64,000 nt of DNA from Pseudomonadota bacterium (GCA_023387735.1 JAEWHP010000043.1:124001-188000); one strand, 5' to 3'. Numbered from the stretch's first letter, positions 44,428-53,240 are shown. The notes: a model not told the origin generated them from the letters alone. Numbers and translations are program-made.

Positions 44428-46012
44428 GCGCCAGCAGCAGATAGATCGCGCAGGTCCACATCGACTGCCAGTTGTGGTTGCCCTCGTTGAATCCCATGAA
44501 CAGCGCGGCGACCACGAGCAGGCCGGCAAAGGTGGATTCGGCGATCGGACGCACGCCGTCTTTCGGCCGATTGAGCAGCATCAGCGCCGCGAACGGCACC
44601 ACCGCCATGGTCAGCGATGCGAACGGGAAATCGCGGTAGCGCGGATCGAACGCGAAGCCGAGCGCGGTCTGCGCCGCAAGCAACGTCGTGACGGCAAGCA
44701 CCACGGCGAGCAGCGCCGTCAGCGGCGTCAGCTTTCGGCCCTCGCGCGGCCCCAGCAGATCGAGGAATGTCGGCAGCGGCCGGCCAACCATCGCGGTGTG
44801 CGCACAGAGCAGCGGTGAAGCAATGCCGGCGGCCAGCAGCGCGCCCCATTGCAACCAGCCGCCGGTGCCGTAGCTCTCGTAGAGCATCTTGTCGACGGCG
44901 ACCCCGAGCAGCATGCCGCCGACGGTGGCCGACGTGCCGACCGCGATCCACGCCGCCGGCCCCGGCTTCCACGGCCGCCGGCGCTGCGCCATGAAGCCTG
45001 CCAGGAACACCAGGGCGCTCAGCGCCATGCCGGCGCCCATCTGCCATTTCCACAGCGGGAAATTGCTGATCGGCTCGCCGGGCGGATATTTCACCGCGCG
45101 ATGGCGGTCGTCGATCAGGCCCCAATAGCCGCCGACGGTGCCCTCGAGCTGGCGCTTCCACGGCTGGTCGTAGGCCTCGATCAAATTCACCCGGAATTTT
45201 TCGCGCCTGGCGAGGTCGAGGATCTCGGACACCACGCGCGCCTGGTTGGTGCGCGACGGCAGCGCGCCCTCGCGCATCCGCCCGGCGCTCGGCCAGCCGG
45301 TCTCGCCGATCAGGATTTCCTTGGCCGGAAACGCCACCGCCATCCGCTTGCGGATGTCGTCGACATGGCCGGCGGCGAACTTGGCCCGCACCGGCATGTC
45401 CTCCCAGTACGGGAGGATATGGATGGTGACGAAGTCGACGGCCTCATAGATCTCGCGGTTGCGCAGCCAGAATTCCCAGACGTCGGCATAGGTCACGGGC
45501 ACCGTGACCCGCGACTTGACCGAGCGGATGTTGGCGGCGAGGTCGGAGGCGGTCATCTCGCCGCGCAGCAGCACCTCGTTGCCGACCACCAGCGCGGTAA
45601 TGACGCCCGGATGCTCCTTGGCCAGTTCGATCGCGATCGCGATCTGGGCGAGGTTCTTGATCCGGTTGCTGGAGAGCCATATGCCCTGGATCACCTTCAG
45701 CCCGACCTTGGCGGCCAGCGCCGGAACCTGGTCGAGGCCGTTCTCGATCGAATAGGTCCGCACGCAGTCGGTGATCTTGGCGAGCTGCGCCAGATCCTCG
45801 GCGATCTGTTCGGGCGCGATCTGCGTGGTCGGCACCAGCGGGGTCTGCGCCCCCCGGAACGGCGCGTAGGAGACGCATTGCAGCTTTGCGTTCGGATCGA
45901 TCGGGGCGCGCGCCAGCGTAATCGGCGTGGCCATCCACCACCAAAGGGCCGCGATCATACCTAGCGATGACAGGAGAAGCGCCAGCGGCGTACGAAGAGA
46001 AATCAGTTCCAT
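44387..46012 (-). CDS. ndvC: NdvC-like beta-glucan (1,6-branching) membrane enzyme, GH17
   Basis: A 541-residue protein: N-terminal helix, a GH17 domain (about residues 44-310) with acid E146 (VVGNEVLLRG) and nucleophile E237 (IGETGWPSAG), then about eight membrane helices. There is no GT2 domain. NdvC is needed in B. japonicum for the beta-1,6 links of its cyclic beta-(1,3)(1,6)-glucans; a GH17 transglycosylase that creates branches fits these residues. It is convergent with the 126-residue protein and divergent from the gene next to ndvB. Confidence 0.85.
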   Translation of the reverse strand: MELISLRTPLALLLSSLGMIAALWWWMATPITLARAPIDPNAKLQCVSYAPFRGAQTPLVPTTQIAPEQIAEDLAQLAKITDCVRTYSIENGLDQVPALAAKVGLKVIQGIWLSSNRIKNLAQIAIAIELAKEHPGVITALVVGNEVLLRGEMTASDLAANIRSVKSRVTVPVTYADVWEFWLRNREIYEAVDFVTIHILPYWEDMPVRAKFAAGHVDDIRKRMAVAFPAKEILIGETGWPSAGRMREGALPSRTNQARVVSEILDLARREKFRVNLIEAYDQPWKRQLEGTVGGYWGLIDDRHRAVKYPPGEPISNFPLWKWQMGAGMALSALVFLAGFMAQRRRPWKPGPAAWIAVGTSATVGGMLLGVAVDKMLYESYGTGGWLQWGALLAAGIASPLLCAHTAMVGRPLPTFLDLLGPREGRKLTPLTALLAVVLAVTTLLAAQTALGFAFDPRYRDFPFASLTMAVVPFAALMLLNRPKDGVRPIAESTFAGLLVVAALFMGFNEGNHNWQSMWTCAIYLLLALTLWRARAVQIPK

Positions 46013-46266
46013 CCTCCGGGCGGGGACCGTCGATTAGCCGTTCATGGCCGATCTGCCAAGCTCCAGCATACCCCTATTCCCGCGCCAACCCTGCGGCAGT
46101 TTTACCACGGCGCGATAAAGTTGTGAGTTTGCTGGACAAAATCCGAAATACCCGGCATGTGAATCGCGTGACGTCTCCGCCGCAATGGAGACCCAATTGG
46201 ACGGCAACTAGCCTGCCACCACATCAGCCGCGCGCTCGGCGCGGGTGGAAACTATTCGGGGAAAGT

Positions 46267-46851
46267 ATGCGTCGACGGGTGTCTGGAGTTTCGGTTTTGC
46301 GCCACTTCGCAGCTGCGGGACTGATCGCGGGCCTGGCCTTCCTGATCGGATCGGGCGGAGCGCTGGCCCAGAGCGGAAGCCCGGCGCCGCAGGAGCAGTC
46401 CAAGCAGCCCCCCGCCAATGCCGCCGACGCCAGCAAGGACAACCAGCGCAAGACCGACGAATTCGTCGAGGCCTCGCAGGCCATCAACGGCCCGGCCGGC
46501 AATCCCGAATGCGTCTGGCTCGGCCGGCGCGTCGTCAGCCTGATGTGGCGCGACGACCTCGACACCGCGTTCCGCCATCTCGACCTGTACGACCGATTCG
46601 GTTGCCCCGGCGGCCACGTCCAGGCCGCCTTCCGCTGCCTCACCCGATTCGGCGGGCAGATCGATCCCAAGGTCGCCGAGACGCTCTCCAGCCGCATCCA
46701 TGCCTGCTGGATCAATCCGGGCGCCCAGCCCCAGGCCGCCGCCGCGGCCACCCCTGCGCCGGCCACGCCCGCCCCGGCCGGCGCTGCACCTGCGCCCGCG
46801 CCGTCCCCCTCGCCGGCCGCCGCCGCCACGCCAGCGCCCGCGGCAAAGTAA
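46267..46851 (+). CDS. exported protein between ndvC and ndvB, NdvD candidate
   Basis: A 194-residue protein with a signal peptide ending GGALAQ, a core with four Cys (NPECVWLGRR, RFGCPGG, FRCLTRF, HACWINPG) and an Ala/Pro-rich tail of about 45 residues. The ATG at 46267 follows GGGGAAAGT; a longer frame to 45967 is not protein-like. A third glucan gene, ndvD, is known between ndvB and ndvC in B. japonicum. This gene has that position, but I assign it by place only. Confidence 0.7.
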   Translation: MRRRVSGVSVLRHFAAAGLIAGLAFLIGSGGALAQSGSPAPQEQSKQPPANAADASKDNQRKTDEFVEASQAINGPAGNPECVWLGRRVVSLMWRDDLDTAFRHLDLYDRFGCPGGHVQAAFRCLTRFGGQIDPKVAETLSSRIHACWINPGAQPQAAAAATPAPATPAPAGAAPAPAPSPSPAAAATPAPAAK

Positions 46852-47083
46852 GCACCTGCGGCGAAATAGCCGCGCGGCATTCAGCAGACGTTCACAGGAA
46901 CGATCCTATTTATCCGGCGTTGGCTGCCAGCGGCCCTTAAAAAGCCGACCTTAAAAAAGTCATGGCGTCATACCAGTTGTGAATTCGCGCGGCAGGATTA
47001 TCCTCTTCATGCCGTAGTGCCGGTCGAGCCTAGGGGACAGGCTCGCTTCCTTAAAATCGCAGCCCCGTATGGTTTAACTCCCG

Positions 47084-49765
47084 ATGCGTGCCGTCGTCGC
47101 CGTCCTGCTGTTTGTAACCGCAGCTCATGCCGGGCTGTGGGGCCTGTTCCAGCAAAAGCAGGAGGCTCCCGATTTCCGCGGCATCCTGCCCAGCGTCTCC
47201 TACGCGCCGTTCGAGGGTAGCGGCCATCCCGACGTCGACAACATTCCCCAGATCGAGAAGATCCGCGCCGACCTGAAAAAGCTGTCGACGATGACGCGCG
47301 CGATTCGCCTCTACTCCTCGACCGGCGGCGTCGAACTGGTGCCGCCGATCGCGGCCGAGTTCGGCCTCAAGGTCACCATCGGCGCCTGGATCGACAAGAA
47401 CACCGACCGCAACGAGCGCGAGATCGACGCGGCGATCAACCTCGCCAAGCGCAACAGCAACGTCAACGGCATCGTCGTCGGCAACGAAACCATCTACCGC
47501 GGCGAGCAGAAGGTCGAAGACCTGATCGAGCTGATCAAGCGGGTGAAGAAGTCGGTCAACGTCCCCGTCACCACGGGTGAAATCTGGAACATCTGGCGCG
47601 ACAATCCCGAACTCGCCTCCTCGGTCGATTTCGTCGCCGCCCACGTGCTGCCCTACTGGGAAAATTTCACCGACAAGCAGGCGGTCGACCAGGCAGTCTA
47701 CCTGTACGGATTGTTGCGCGAAAAATTTCCCGGCAAGCGCATCGTCATCGCCGAATTCGGCTGGCCCAGCGCCGGCTACAACCTGAAGAACGCCGAACCC
47801 GGCACGTTCGAACAGGCTGCCGTGCTGCGCAACTTCGTCACCCGCGCCGAAGCGATGGGCATGGAGTACAACATCGTCGAGGCGATCGATCAGCCCTGGA
47901 AATTCTTCGAAGGCGGCGTCGGACCCTATTGGGGCATTCTCGACGCCAACCGCGAGCCAAAATTCTCCTGGACCGGCCCGATCGTCACCGAGAACTACTG
48001 GAAGCTGGCGGCGATCGCGCTGCTGGTCGGCATCCTGATGTCGCTGCCGATCCTCCGCCTCGACCGGCCGACCGTGATGCAGGCGCTGGTGCTGTCGGTG
48101 GCGGCGAACGGCGTCGGCGCCTGGGCTGCCACCGTGTTCGCCTACTGGGCCGGGCATTACTTCGTGTTTGGCTCCGCCTTCGCCATGACGCTCGGCCTGA
48201 TCCTGCTGGTGCCGCTGATCCTGATCGCGATGGCGCGGATCGACGAAATCGCCGCGATCGCCTTCGGTCACGGCCCGCGCCGCTTGATCGCCAAGAGCAC
48301 CGAGCCGATGGCGCCGGCCACGATCGGCGACGCCGTCGCCTTCCCGAAGGTCTCGATCCACATCCCCGCATATTTCGAACCGGTGGATATGCTGAAGCAG
48401 ACGCTGGATGCGGTGTCGCGCCTCGACTACCCGAACTTCGAGTGCGTCTGCATCATCAACAACACGCCCGACCCGGACTTCTGGCAGCCGATCCAGGACC
48501 ACTGCCGCGCGCTCGGTGAACGCTTCAAGTTCATCAACGCCGAGAAGGTCGAGGGCTTCAAGGCGGGCGCGCTGCGCATCGCGATGGATCGTACCGCAGC
48601 CGATGCCGAGATCATCGGCATCATCGATGCCGACTATGTCGTGCATCCGGACTGGCTGAAGGACCTGGTGCCTGTGTTCGCCGACCCGCGCGTCGGCCTG
48701 GTGCAGGCGCCGCAAGAGCACCGCGACGGCGATCGCTCGCTGATGCACTACATCATGAACGGCGAATATGCCGGCTTCTTCGACATCGGCATGGTCCAGC
48801 GCAACGAGGCAAACGCGATCATCGTGCACGGCACGATGTGTCTCCTCCGCCGTTCGGCGATGGACATGGCCGGCGGCTGGTCCAGCGACACCATCTGCGA
48901 GGACACCGATCTCGGCCTCACCATCCAGCAGCAGGGCTGGCTGACGCACTACACCAACGTCCGCTACGGCGAGGGCCTGCTGCCCGACACCTACGAGGCG
49001 TTCAAGAAGCAGCGTCACCGCTGGGCCTATGGCGGCTTCCAGATCGTCAAGAAGCACTGGCGGCGCTTCCTGCCCGGCGCCAGCCGGCTGACCCCCGACC
49101 AGCGCCGCGAGTTCTCGCTCGGCTGGCTGAACTGGCTCGGCGCCGAGAGCCTCGGCGTGGTGGTCGCGATTCTCAATTTGATCTGGGTGCCGATCGTGGC
49201 GTTTGCCGACATCGCCATTCCCGACAAGATCCTGACGCTGCCGATCATCGCCTCCTTCGTGGTCTCGATCGTGCACTTCCTGGCGCTGTATCGCCTGCGC
49301 GTGCACATCAAGGCCGGCCAGATGATGGGCGCCATGATCGCCGCCATGAGCGTGCAGTGGACGGTGTCGCGTGCAGTGGCGCAGGGGCTGATCACCGAGC
49401 ATCTGCCGTTCGCGCGCACCTCCAAGGGCGGCCTGTCGCGGATGTCGATCGAGTTCCAGGCGTTCTGGGAAGCCGTGATCGGCGCGCTGCTCTTGATCGG
49501 CGCCGCCGTGCTGGTCGTGACCAACGGCACCAAGGAAGTGCGCGAGATCTACATCTTCGCTGGCGTCCTGGTGCTGCAGAGCCTGCCGTTCCTCGCCGCG
49601 GTCGCGATCGCGCTTCTGGAAAACTCCCGCACCAATTCCTTTGCCTTCTGGCGCTACAGTGCGGTGCGGACCGCGGAACTGATCGGGCTGCGCCCGGTCA
49701 ATGTGCCCGGGATCAGCAGTCCCTCCCAGCCGGTCGCCTCCGAAATTCGCCGGGAGGTCAACTAA
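47084..49765 (+). CDS. ndvB: NdvB-type cyclic beta-1,3-glucan synthase (GH17 + GT2)
   Basis: An 893-residue membrane protein. Signal-like N-terminus, GH17 domain (about residues 30-305; E135 in VGNETIYRG and E224 in IAEFGWPSAG), helices, a GT2 domain (about 415-680) with NNTPDPDF, IIDADYVVHP, CEDTDLG and KQRHRW (Q/R-xxRW), then more helices. It polymerises UDP-glucose to beta-1,3-glucan; the GH17 part probably cyclises or transfers chains. The Bradyrhizobium 102-kDa NdvB has this size and order. Needed for osmotic adaptation and nodulation in relatives. Confidence 0.92.
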   Translation: MRAVVAVLLFVTAAHAGLWGLFQQKQEAPDFRGILPSVSYAPFEGSGHPDVDNIPQIEKIRADLKKLSTMTRAIRLYSSTGGVELVPPIAAEFGLKVTIGAWIDKNTDRNEREIDAAINLAKRNSNVNGIVVGNETIYRGEQKVEDLIELIKRVKKSVNVPVTTGEIWNIWRDNPELASSVDFVAAHVLPYWENFTDKQAVDQAVYLYGLLREKFPGKRIVIAEFGWPSAGYNLKNAEPGTFEQAAVLRNFVTRAEAMGMEYNIVEAIDQPWKFFEGGVGPYWGILDANREPKFSWTGPIVTENYWKLAAIALLVGILMSLPILRLDRPTVMQALVLSVAANGVGAWAATVFAYWAGHYFVFGSAFAMTLGLILLVPLILIAMARIDEIAAIAFGHGPRRLIAKSTEPMAPATIGDAVAFPKVSIHIPAYFEPVDMLKQTLDAVSRLDYPNFECVCIINNTPDPDFWQPIQDHCRALGERFKFINAEKVEGFKAGALRIAMDRTAADAEIIGIIDADYVVHPDWLKDLVPVFADPRVGLVQAPQEHRDGDRSLMHYIMNGEYAGFFDIGMVQRNEANAIIVHGTMCLLRRSAMDMAGGWSSDTICEDTDLGLTIQQQGWLTHYTNVRYGEGLLPDTYEAFKKQRHRWAYGGFQIVKKHWRRFLPGASRLTPDQRREFSLGWLNWLGAESLGVVVAILNLIWVPIVAFADIAIPDKILTLPIIASFVVSIVHFLALYRLRVHIKAGQMMGAMIAAMSVQWTVSRAVAQGLITEHLPFARTSKGGLSRMSIEFQAFWEAVIGALLLIGAAVLVVTNGTKEVREIYIFAGVLVLQSLPFLAAVAIALLENSRTNSFAFWRYSAVRTAELIGLRPVNVPGISSPSQPVASEIRREVN

Positions 49766-49909
49766 GGCGGGAATAAAGCGGTTGGCCCGGCGTGAAGAAG
49801 CCGGACTAACCGTTAGCCGCACAAGGGAAATTCGGGACGGTCTCGCAATACATTTGGCGCCGTCCGCTATTGACCCGCAGGGGCCCGCCCCCTACACAGC
49901 GCGGCAAGT

Positions 49910-49985
49910 GAGCGCGTAGCTCAGGCGGTAGAGCACGTGACTTTTAATCATGGGGTCGAGGGTTCGAGTCCCTCCGCGCTCACCA
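49910..49985 (+). tRNA. tRNA-Lys (anticodon UUU)
   Basis: Acceptor arms GAGCGCG and CGCGCTC pair fully. D-loop text TAGCTCAGGCGGTAGAGCA, anticodon stem CGTGA/TCATG with loop CTTTTAA (anticodon at 49943-49945), T-arm GAGGGTTCGAGTCCCTC and an encoded CCA end. A terminator follows. The dense small-gene region starts right after it. Confidence 0.97.
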
Positions 49986-50010
49986 TGCGAAATGCAAACA
50001 CTTAGGGTCA

Positions 50011-50047
50011 TAAATCCGGCAACAAAAACGGTGCCGGATTTAGTTTT
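50011..50047 (+). terminator. terminator of the tRNA-Lys transcript
   Basis: TAAATCCGGCA, loop ACAAAAACGG, TGCCGGATTTA: an 11-bp perfect stem followed by GTTTTG, 25 bp after the tRNA. Confidence 0.8.
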
Positions 50048-50214
50048 GCACACAACGTGCACACTCGCAGTTGGGTTGGGTCATGAATGATCCCGACGCC
50101 ATCCGGTTCGTTGTGTTCATGCTAACGATCGGGCTGATTGCCCTTGCGCCGGCGACGTAGACATGGCCGGCGTCATCGACAGGAACGCGCAGCCGATCTT
50201 GCTCGTTGCACTCG

Positions 50215-50310
50215 ATGGAACGGTTCGGGCTAGAGGTCGTACTGCAGATCATCACGGCTATCGCGGTGATGGCGCTCCTGCTTTACTTGATGTTAGGACC
50301 GCCTGATTGA
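50215..50310 (+). CDS. tiny single-helix membrane protein
   Basis: A 31-residue frame beginning MERFGLEVVLQIITAI and dominated by one hydrophobic helix ending in MLGPPD. No clear ribosome site is seen. It is 16 bp upstream of the zinc-finger gene on the same strand. Probability of being real is moderate; a 25-residue hydrophobic frame at 50083-50160 is weaker still. Confidence 0.35.
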   Translation: MERFGLEVVLQIITAIAVMALLLYLMLGPPD

Positions 50311-50326
50311 GCCAGTAGGAGGGCAG

Positions 50327-50488
50327 ATGGGCCGACAAGTGGAAACCAAGATCAAGGAGCACATCTGCCCCGCTTGCCGAGGGACGGGCTTTCCTGCGGT
50401 GAAGCAGCCGGAGCAGCCGGGCCGCAGAATCTATCCACTCAAATGCAAGTCCTGCGACGGCAAGGGAAAGATTACGGACGACGAGTGA
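50327..50488 (+). CDS. small DnaJ-type zinc-finger protein
   Basis: A 53-residue protein with two CxxCxGxG-type motifs (CPACRGTG, CKSCDGKG), the zinc-binding repeat of DnaJ without the J domain. AGGAGGG lies just before the ATG. Similar short proteins beginning MGRQVETKIKEHIC are familiar from Bradyrhizobium. Function unknown; perhaps a small chaperone-like or nucleic-acid-associated zinc protein. Its stop overlaps the GTG of the next remnant. Confidence 0.8.
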   Translation: MGRQVETKIKEHICPACRGTGFPAVKQPEQPGRRIYPLKCKSCDGKGKITDDE

Positions 50489-50728
50489 GCCGCGAACAGA
50501 AATCACCCCCGGGGAAAATGCGCGCGAACGGCGGCTCGCCTGCTGATCGTCTCCTGCGGTGATTTCAAATGCTCGCATTCGATCGTGGTCAGCGCCAGTC
50601 TAGACGACGTCCGCCTGTCGGATCCGGAGCCCCGCTTCACCTGCGCTCGCCGCGGCGCCGACGTGAGGCCGCTGTTCGAGATCGCCGGGATGAGACTGGC
50701 AGATTCTGAACGTGTCGGCGCAATTTGA
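50485..50728 (+). pseudogene. frameshifted small zinc-binding protein remnant
   Basis: Frame one begins at GTG overlapping the previous stop and reads MSREQKSPPGKMRANGGS before it ends at 50562. A second frame continues ARLLIVSCGDFKCSHSIVVS and DVRLSDPEPRFTC...RRGADVRP to 50728. Intact Bradyrhizobium proteins of this type join these parts and end in a second CxxC, which is lost here (CARRG). A small deletion near 50535-50545 and decay of the second Cys pair explain it. Assigned from memory of the family. Confidence 0.5.
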
Positions 50729-50819
50729 AATTCAATCCCGATGCCGGGAAGTACCATTGGAGCAAATGCAAACTGAAACGCGACAAGTGGCCGCGGTGAG
50801 TCAGATCAGCCCTATCGGA

Positions 50820-50924
50820 TCAGAGACCAATCCAGATGCCGATTCCGATGATGACCATCGATATTGCGATGACCGTCAGGTCGACGGTAAGCCACGTCGG
50901 GAATGTTGAAGGTTGCTCATCCAT
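50820..50924 (-). CDS. tiny single-helix membrane protein, PTWLTVDL type
   Basis: A 34-residue frame: MDEQPSTFPTWLTVDLTVIA then a hydrophobic helix ending IWIGL. AAGGCG lies before the ATG. The PTWLTVDL start resembles PRWLTIDL of the protein at 53103-53240, suggesting a family. The role is unknown. Confidence 0.55.
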   Translation of the reverse strand: MDEQPSTFPTWLTVDLTVIAISMVIIGIGIWIGL

Positions 50925-51024
50925 CTAGTGCGCCTTGCTCCAGCGCACCTTGGACCATGAGCAACACAGATGCATGAGCAACACAGACGAATGTGAGGTA
51001 GGTCTCGCGTCGCGATCAAATAGT

Positions 51025-51123
51025 TTAGAGAGTAGTCGCCCACACTGCCCCGCCAGCCATCAGTACGACGCCGGTGATGAGGATGAATGTTTCGGTCCGC
51101 GTCAGTTGTCCGTTGCTACGCAT
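51025..51123 (-). CDS. tiny single-helix membrane protein
   Basis: A 32-residue frame beginning MRSNGQLTRTETFILITG with one hydrophobic segment that ends in VWATTL. GAGG nine bases upstream of the ATG. It has the size and shape of the other tiny membrane proteins in this region; the family is not recognised. Confidence 0.5.
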   Translation of the reverse strand: MRSNGQLTRTETFILITGVVLMAGGAVWATTL

Positions 51124-51401
51124 GTACGCGCCTCAATCGCTGAGAGAGCTTGAAGCCCTGAAATGCTAACGTGCTGTTGGCTATTTGGCTCCATCCATCG
51201 GGGTGAGAATGTGCGTCCACAGGGTTGACAGTTCACCGGAGTGTGAGCTGGGTCCATCTCTGCCCGGTAGGGTGCATATCCACACGCGGCCAATTTTCAC
51301 CGTTTGTTTGCTTTTTTCACCCCCAAATTGCGCTGCAGCATTGCCACCCCCGCCTTTTTTCGGCCATATTATGGCACGTTCACCCGCGGCAGGGGCTCCC
51401 G

Positions 51402-51566
51402 ATGGAAAAGTCAGTTCGCGTTCTCGACGAGCAGTATCTCGCGCAATCAACAGCCAATCTTCTCGCTTTAAGGGCCGAAGTTCAGAAGCTCAAAGACTCG
51501 ATCCGAGCGGCAGAATCCGCCAAGCGCAGCCAGAGTAGAGAGCCCTTACTAGCCTTGGCAAGCTAG
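51402..51566 (+). CDS. small coiled-coil protein
   Basis: A 54-residue, charged, helix-rich protein: MEKSVRVLDEQYLAQSTANL and EVQKLKDSIRAAESAKRSQS suggest a short coiled coil. A TATTAT box lies 36 bp upstream. Its stop TAG shares the bases CTAG with the stop of the convergent H-NS-like gene. Similar frames are familiar in Bradyrhizobium. Function unknown. Confidence 0.6.
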   Translation: MEKSVRVLDEQYLAQSTANLLALRAEVQKLKDSIRAAESAKRSQSREPLLALAS

Positions 51567-51727
51567 TCCCGCGCCGTTTCCTTAAAGGTCGAACGCTGGT
51601 TGAGTGTGCGCAATCGACTCTCCAGCTCCACCTTCTTCGCCCTTAGCTTTCCCTTCAAGACTTCTTCGATCTGTCCGTGCAGTTCGAAAAGATCATCGAT
51701 TGCCATCGATTCCCATTCGCTCTTCAT
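51563..51727 (-). CDS. truncated H-NS-like protein (oligomerisation part only)
   Basis: A 54-residue protein beginning MKSEWESMAIDDLFELHGQI, followed by EEVLKGKLRAKKVELESRLR. This matches the N-terminal dimerisation/coiled-coil part of rhizobial H-NS family proteins, which start with SM.IDDL..LHE and continue to a C-terminal DNA-binding AT-hook-like domain near residue 80-110. The C-terminal domain is missing and no continuation exists on this strand. It could antagonise full-length H-NS by mixed oligomers, as short H-NS forms do in enterobacteria (inference). Confidence 0.7.
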   Translation of the reverse strand: MKSEWESMAIDDLFELHGQIEEVLKGKLRAKKVELESRLRTLNQRSTFKETARD

Positions 51728-52002
51728 GACTCGTCCCCACGATCATGGCTTGCAACGACTTCTCAGCCCAGCCGCATTGTGTACGCGAGCGGATTAACCG
51801 AAAAGTTAATTACCGCGGTCGGGCCGCCAGCCGGCGCAAACCCGAGGGGCGGACGCCTTTACCCCCGGGGGCAGCCCCATCCAATTTGTGGCGAACGAAA
51901 CGCCAAAAAGCCGCTGGACTGCCAATGAATCCGCTCGTTTCCCTCACATCAAAAGGGCGGAACTCGATCCACCTCCCGGCGTTCCTGTATTGGGAGTTTG
52001 TA

Positions 52003-52167
52003 ATGAGTACGTTTCTTTGGCTGCTGGGCGGCTGGTTTGCGCTCAATCTGGCGATTGTCGCTGCACTGCATTTCAGGCCGCTCCGCTTCCCGCGGCTCTT
52101 GCGGTCTCCTGAACCGCGCTCGCTGGCGTTCGCGCGGCATCGGGGCGCACGCCACCACGTCCGATAA
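52003..52167 (+). CDS. small membrane protein with basic tail
   Basis: A 54-residue protein: MSTFLWLLGGWFALNLAIVA forms one helix, followed by an Arg/His-rich tail (about 12 basic residues). GGGAG seven bases before the ATG supports this start; a longer frame from 51745 is not protein-like. Function unknown. Confidence 0.6.
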   Translation: MSTFLWLLGGWFALNLAIVAALHFRPLRFPRLLRSPEPRSLAFARHRGARHHVR

Positions 52168-52669
52168 GCTTCGTCCGTCGTTGACGGCCGTCGGACTACG
52201 ACTGGCGCCATCTCACGAATCCAGAGTTGTGCTCGAGCAGGATCTGATACGGCGCTGACCGGACTGGCGCCATCTCCGGCCACTTGGTCGTGAAGACGCG
52301 GGCGGGGAACCTGTATCGATCGAAAGAGTCGATTCCAGGCTTCCGGTGTCCCCCACTGTCCCCAAAGCCGGAAGAAAACCCGCCGGGTTGGCGGCCTTGG
52401 TGTGCTCTGCACCAGGGCCGTTTCAATCGGGAGGCTTTCTGCGTGGCGGCAGAACTCCCAAGCTCATCCCTGGCGCGCGGACGCGCCGCTGCTTCGCCAC
52501 GCATCACGCCTCGCTGCGGTGTCGACCACGATTGCCCTGACAGCATCCGCCGACCGTCGTGGAAGATTTTCGTCTTCCATGCCACCAAGCGGGCTTAGAC
52601 TAGCCGACGTCTTCGCTCGAAACGCGGCGCGCAGCGGTTGCCGGCAGCGGCTCGGGTTCGATCCCTGGT
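52168..52669. other. gene-free stretch of about 500 bases
   Basis: No frame here has a ribosome site and protein-like composition. A 14-base text ACTGGCGCCATCTC occurs twice, at about 52200 and 52263. A GGTTCGATCCC tRNA-T-loop-like sequence occurs near 52655 without a supporting tRNA fold. It may be decayed DNA. Confidence 0.4.
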
Positions 52670-52906
52670 CTAGAGAAACGGGATCAACTGGGTCGGCAGT
52701 TCTCGCTTGCCCACGGGGCAGCCAGTTTTGCCTTTGGCATTCGGTCGAGCCGGCTCGGATGCCTCCGCATTGGCTGCGCGCATGAATTCGGCCAGGGCAG
52801 CGTCCGACGACTGCTCGACATAGCCAATACCTGCGCTCGCAACCGCAACTGCCGTGAAAAGACCGATCGCGACCGTGATGGCTGTACGGCTATCGAGAAT
52901 ATGCAT
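52670..52906 (-). CDS. small exported or membrane-anchored protein
   Basis: A 78-residue protein: MHILDSRTAITVAIGLFTAV forms a signal/anchor, then an Ala/Glu-rich part and a tail with KGKTGCPVGKRELPTQLIPF. GGAGAAGG before the ATG at 52906 supports this start over 52951. A familiar pattern for Bradyrhizobium hypothetical proteins; function unknown. Confidence 0.65.
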   Translation of the reverse strand: MHILDSRTAITVAIGLFTAVAVASAGIGYVEQSSDAALAEFMRAANAEASEPARPNAKGKTGCPVGKRELPTQLIPFL

Positions 52907-53102
52907 CGTCCTTCTCCCGGGGATCGGGTGTCGCGAAGGGCCTAAATCCATTCGGGATTTTCAGATGTGAACTGTTTCACCTCTCACGCCAACTTGAAAC
53001 CGGAGCGAGCCGAATTACCAGTTTTTCCCGGTTCACGTGAAGCAGATCACAGCACCCCACACTGCCCCGTCGGAGAATGCCGGCTCGCGGAGGGTCCAGG
53101 CC

Positions 53103-53240
53103 ATGACGAAACCTGCGAAGCGCATCCCCCGTTGGCTCACGATCGACCTGATGATCCTCGTGATCGGAACGATCATCACGATCGCATCTGCGCTGTGGCT
53201 GGGCACGAATATTCAGCGCATGGTCTTGCCACCCGGCTGA
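53103..53240 (+). CDS. small single-helix membrane protein, PRWLTIDL type
   Basis: A 45-residue protein beginning MTKPAKRIPRWLTIDLMILV, with one helix and a short tail (NIQRMVLPPG). GGAGGG lies 10 bases upstream. Resembles the 34-residue protein at 50820-50924. Function unknown. Confidence 0.6.
   Translation: MTKPAKRIPRWLTIDLMILVIGTIITIASALWLGTNIQRMVLPPG

Noticed and set aside
45967..46266. N-terminal extension of the ndvD-like gene
   Set aside because: The sequence is not protein-like and would bury the clear signal peptide at 46267.
52630..52680. tRNA-like T-loop text GGTTCGATCCC as a tRNA fragment or attachment site
   Set aside because: The flanking arms do not pair as a T-stem with acceptor, and it does not match the 3' end of tRNA-Lys.
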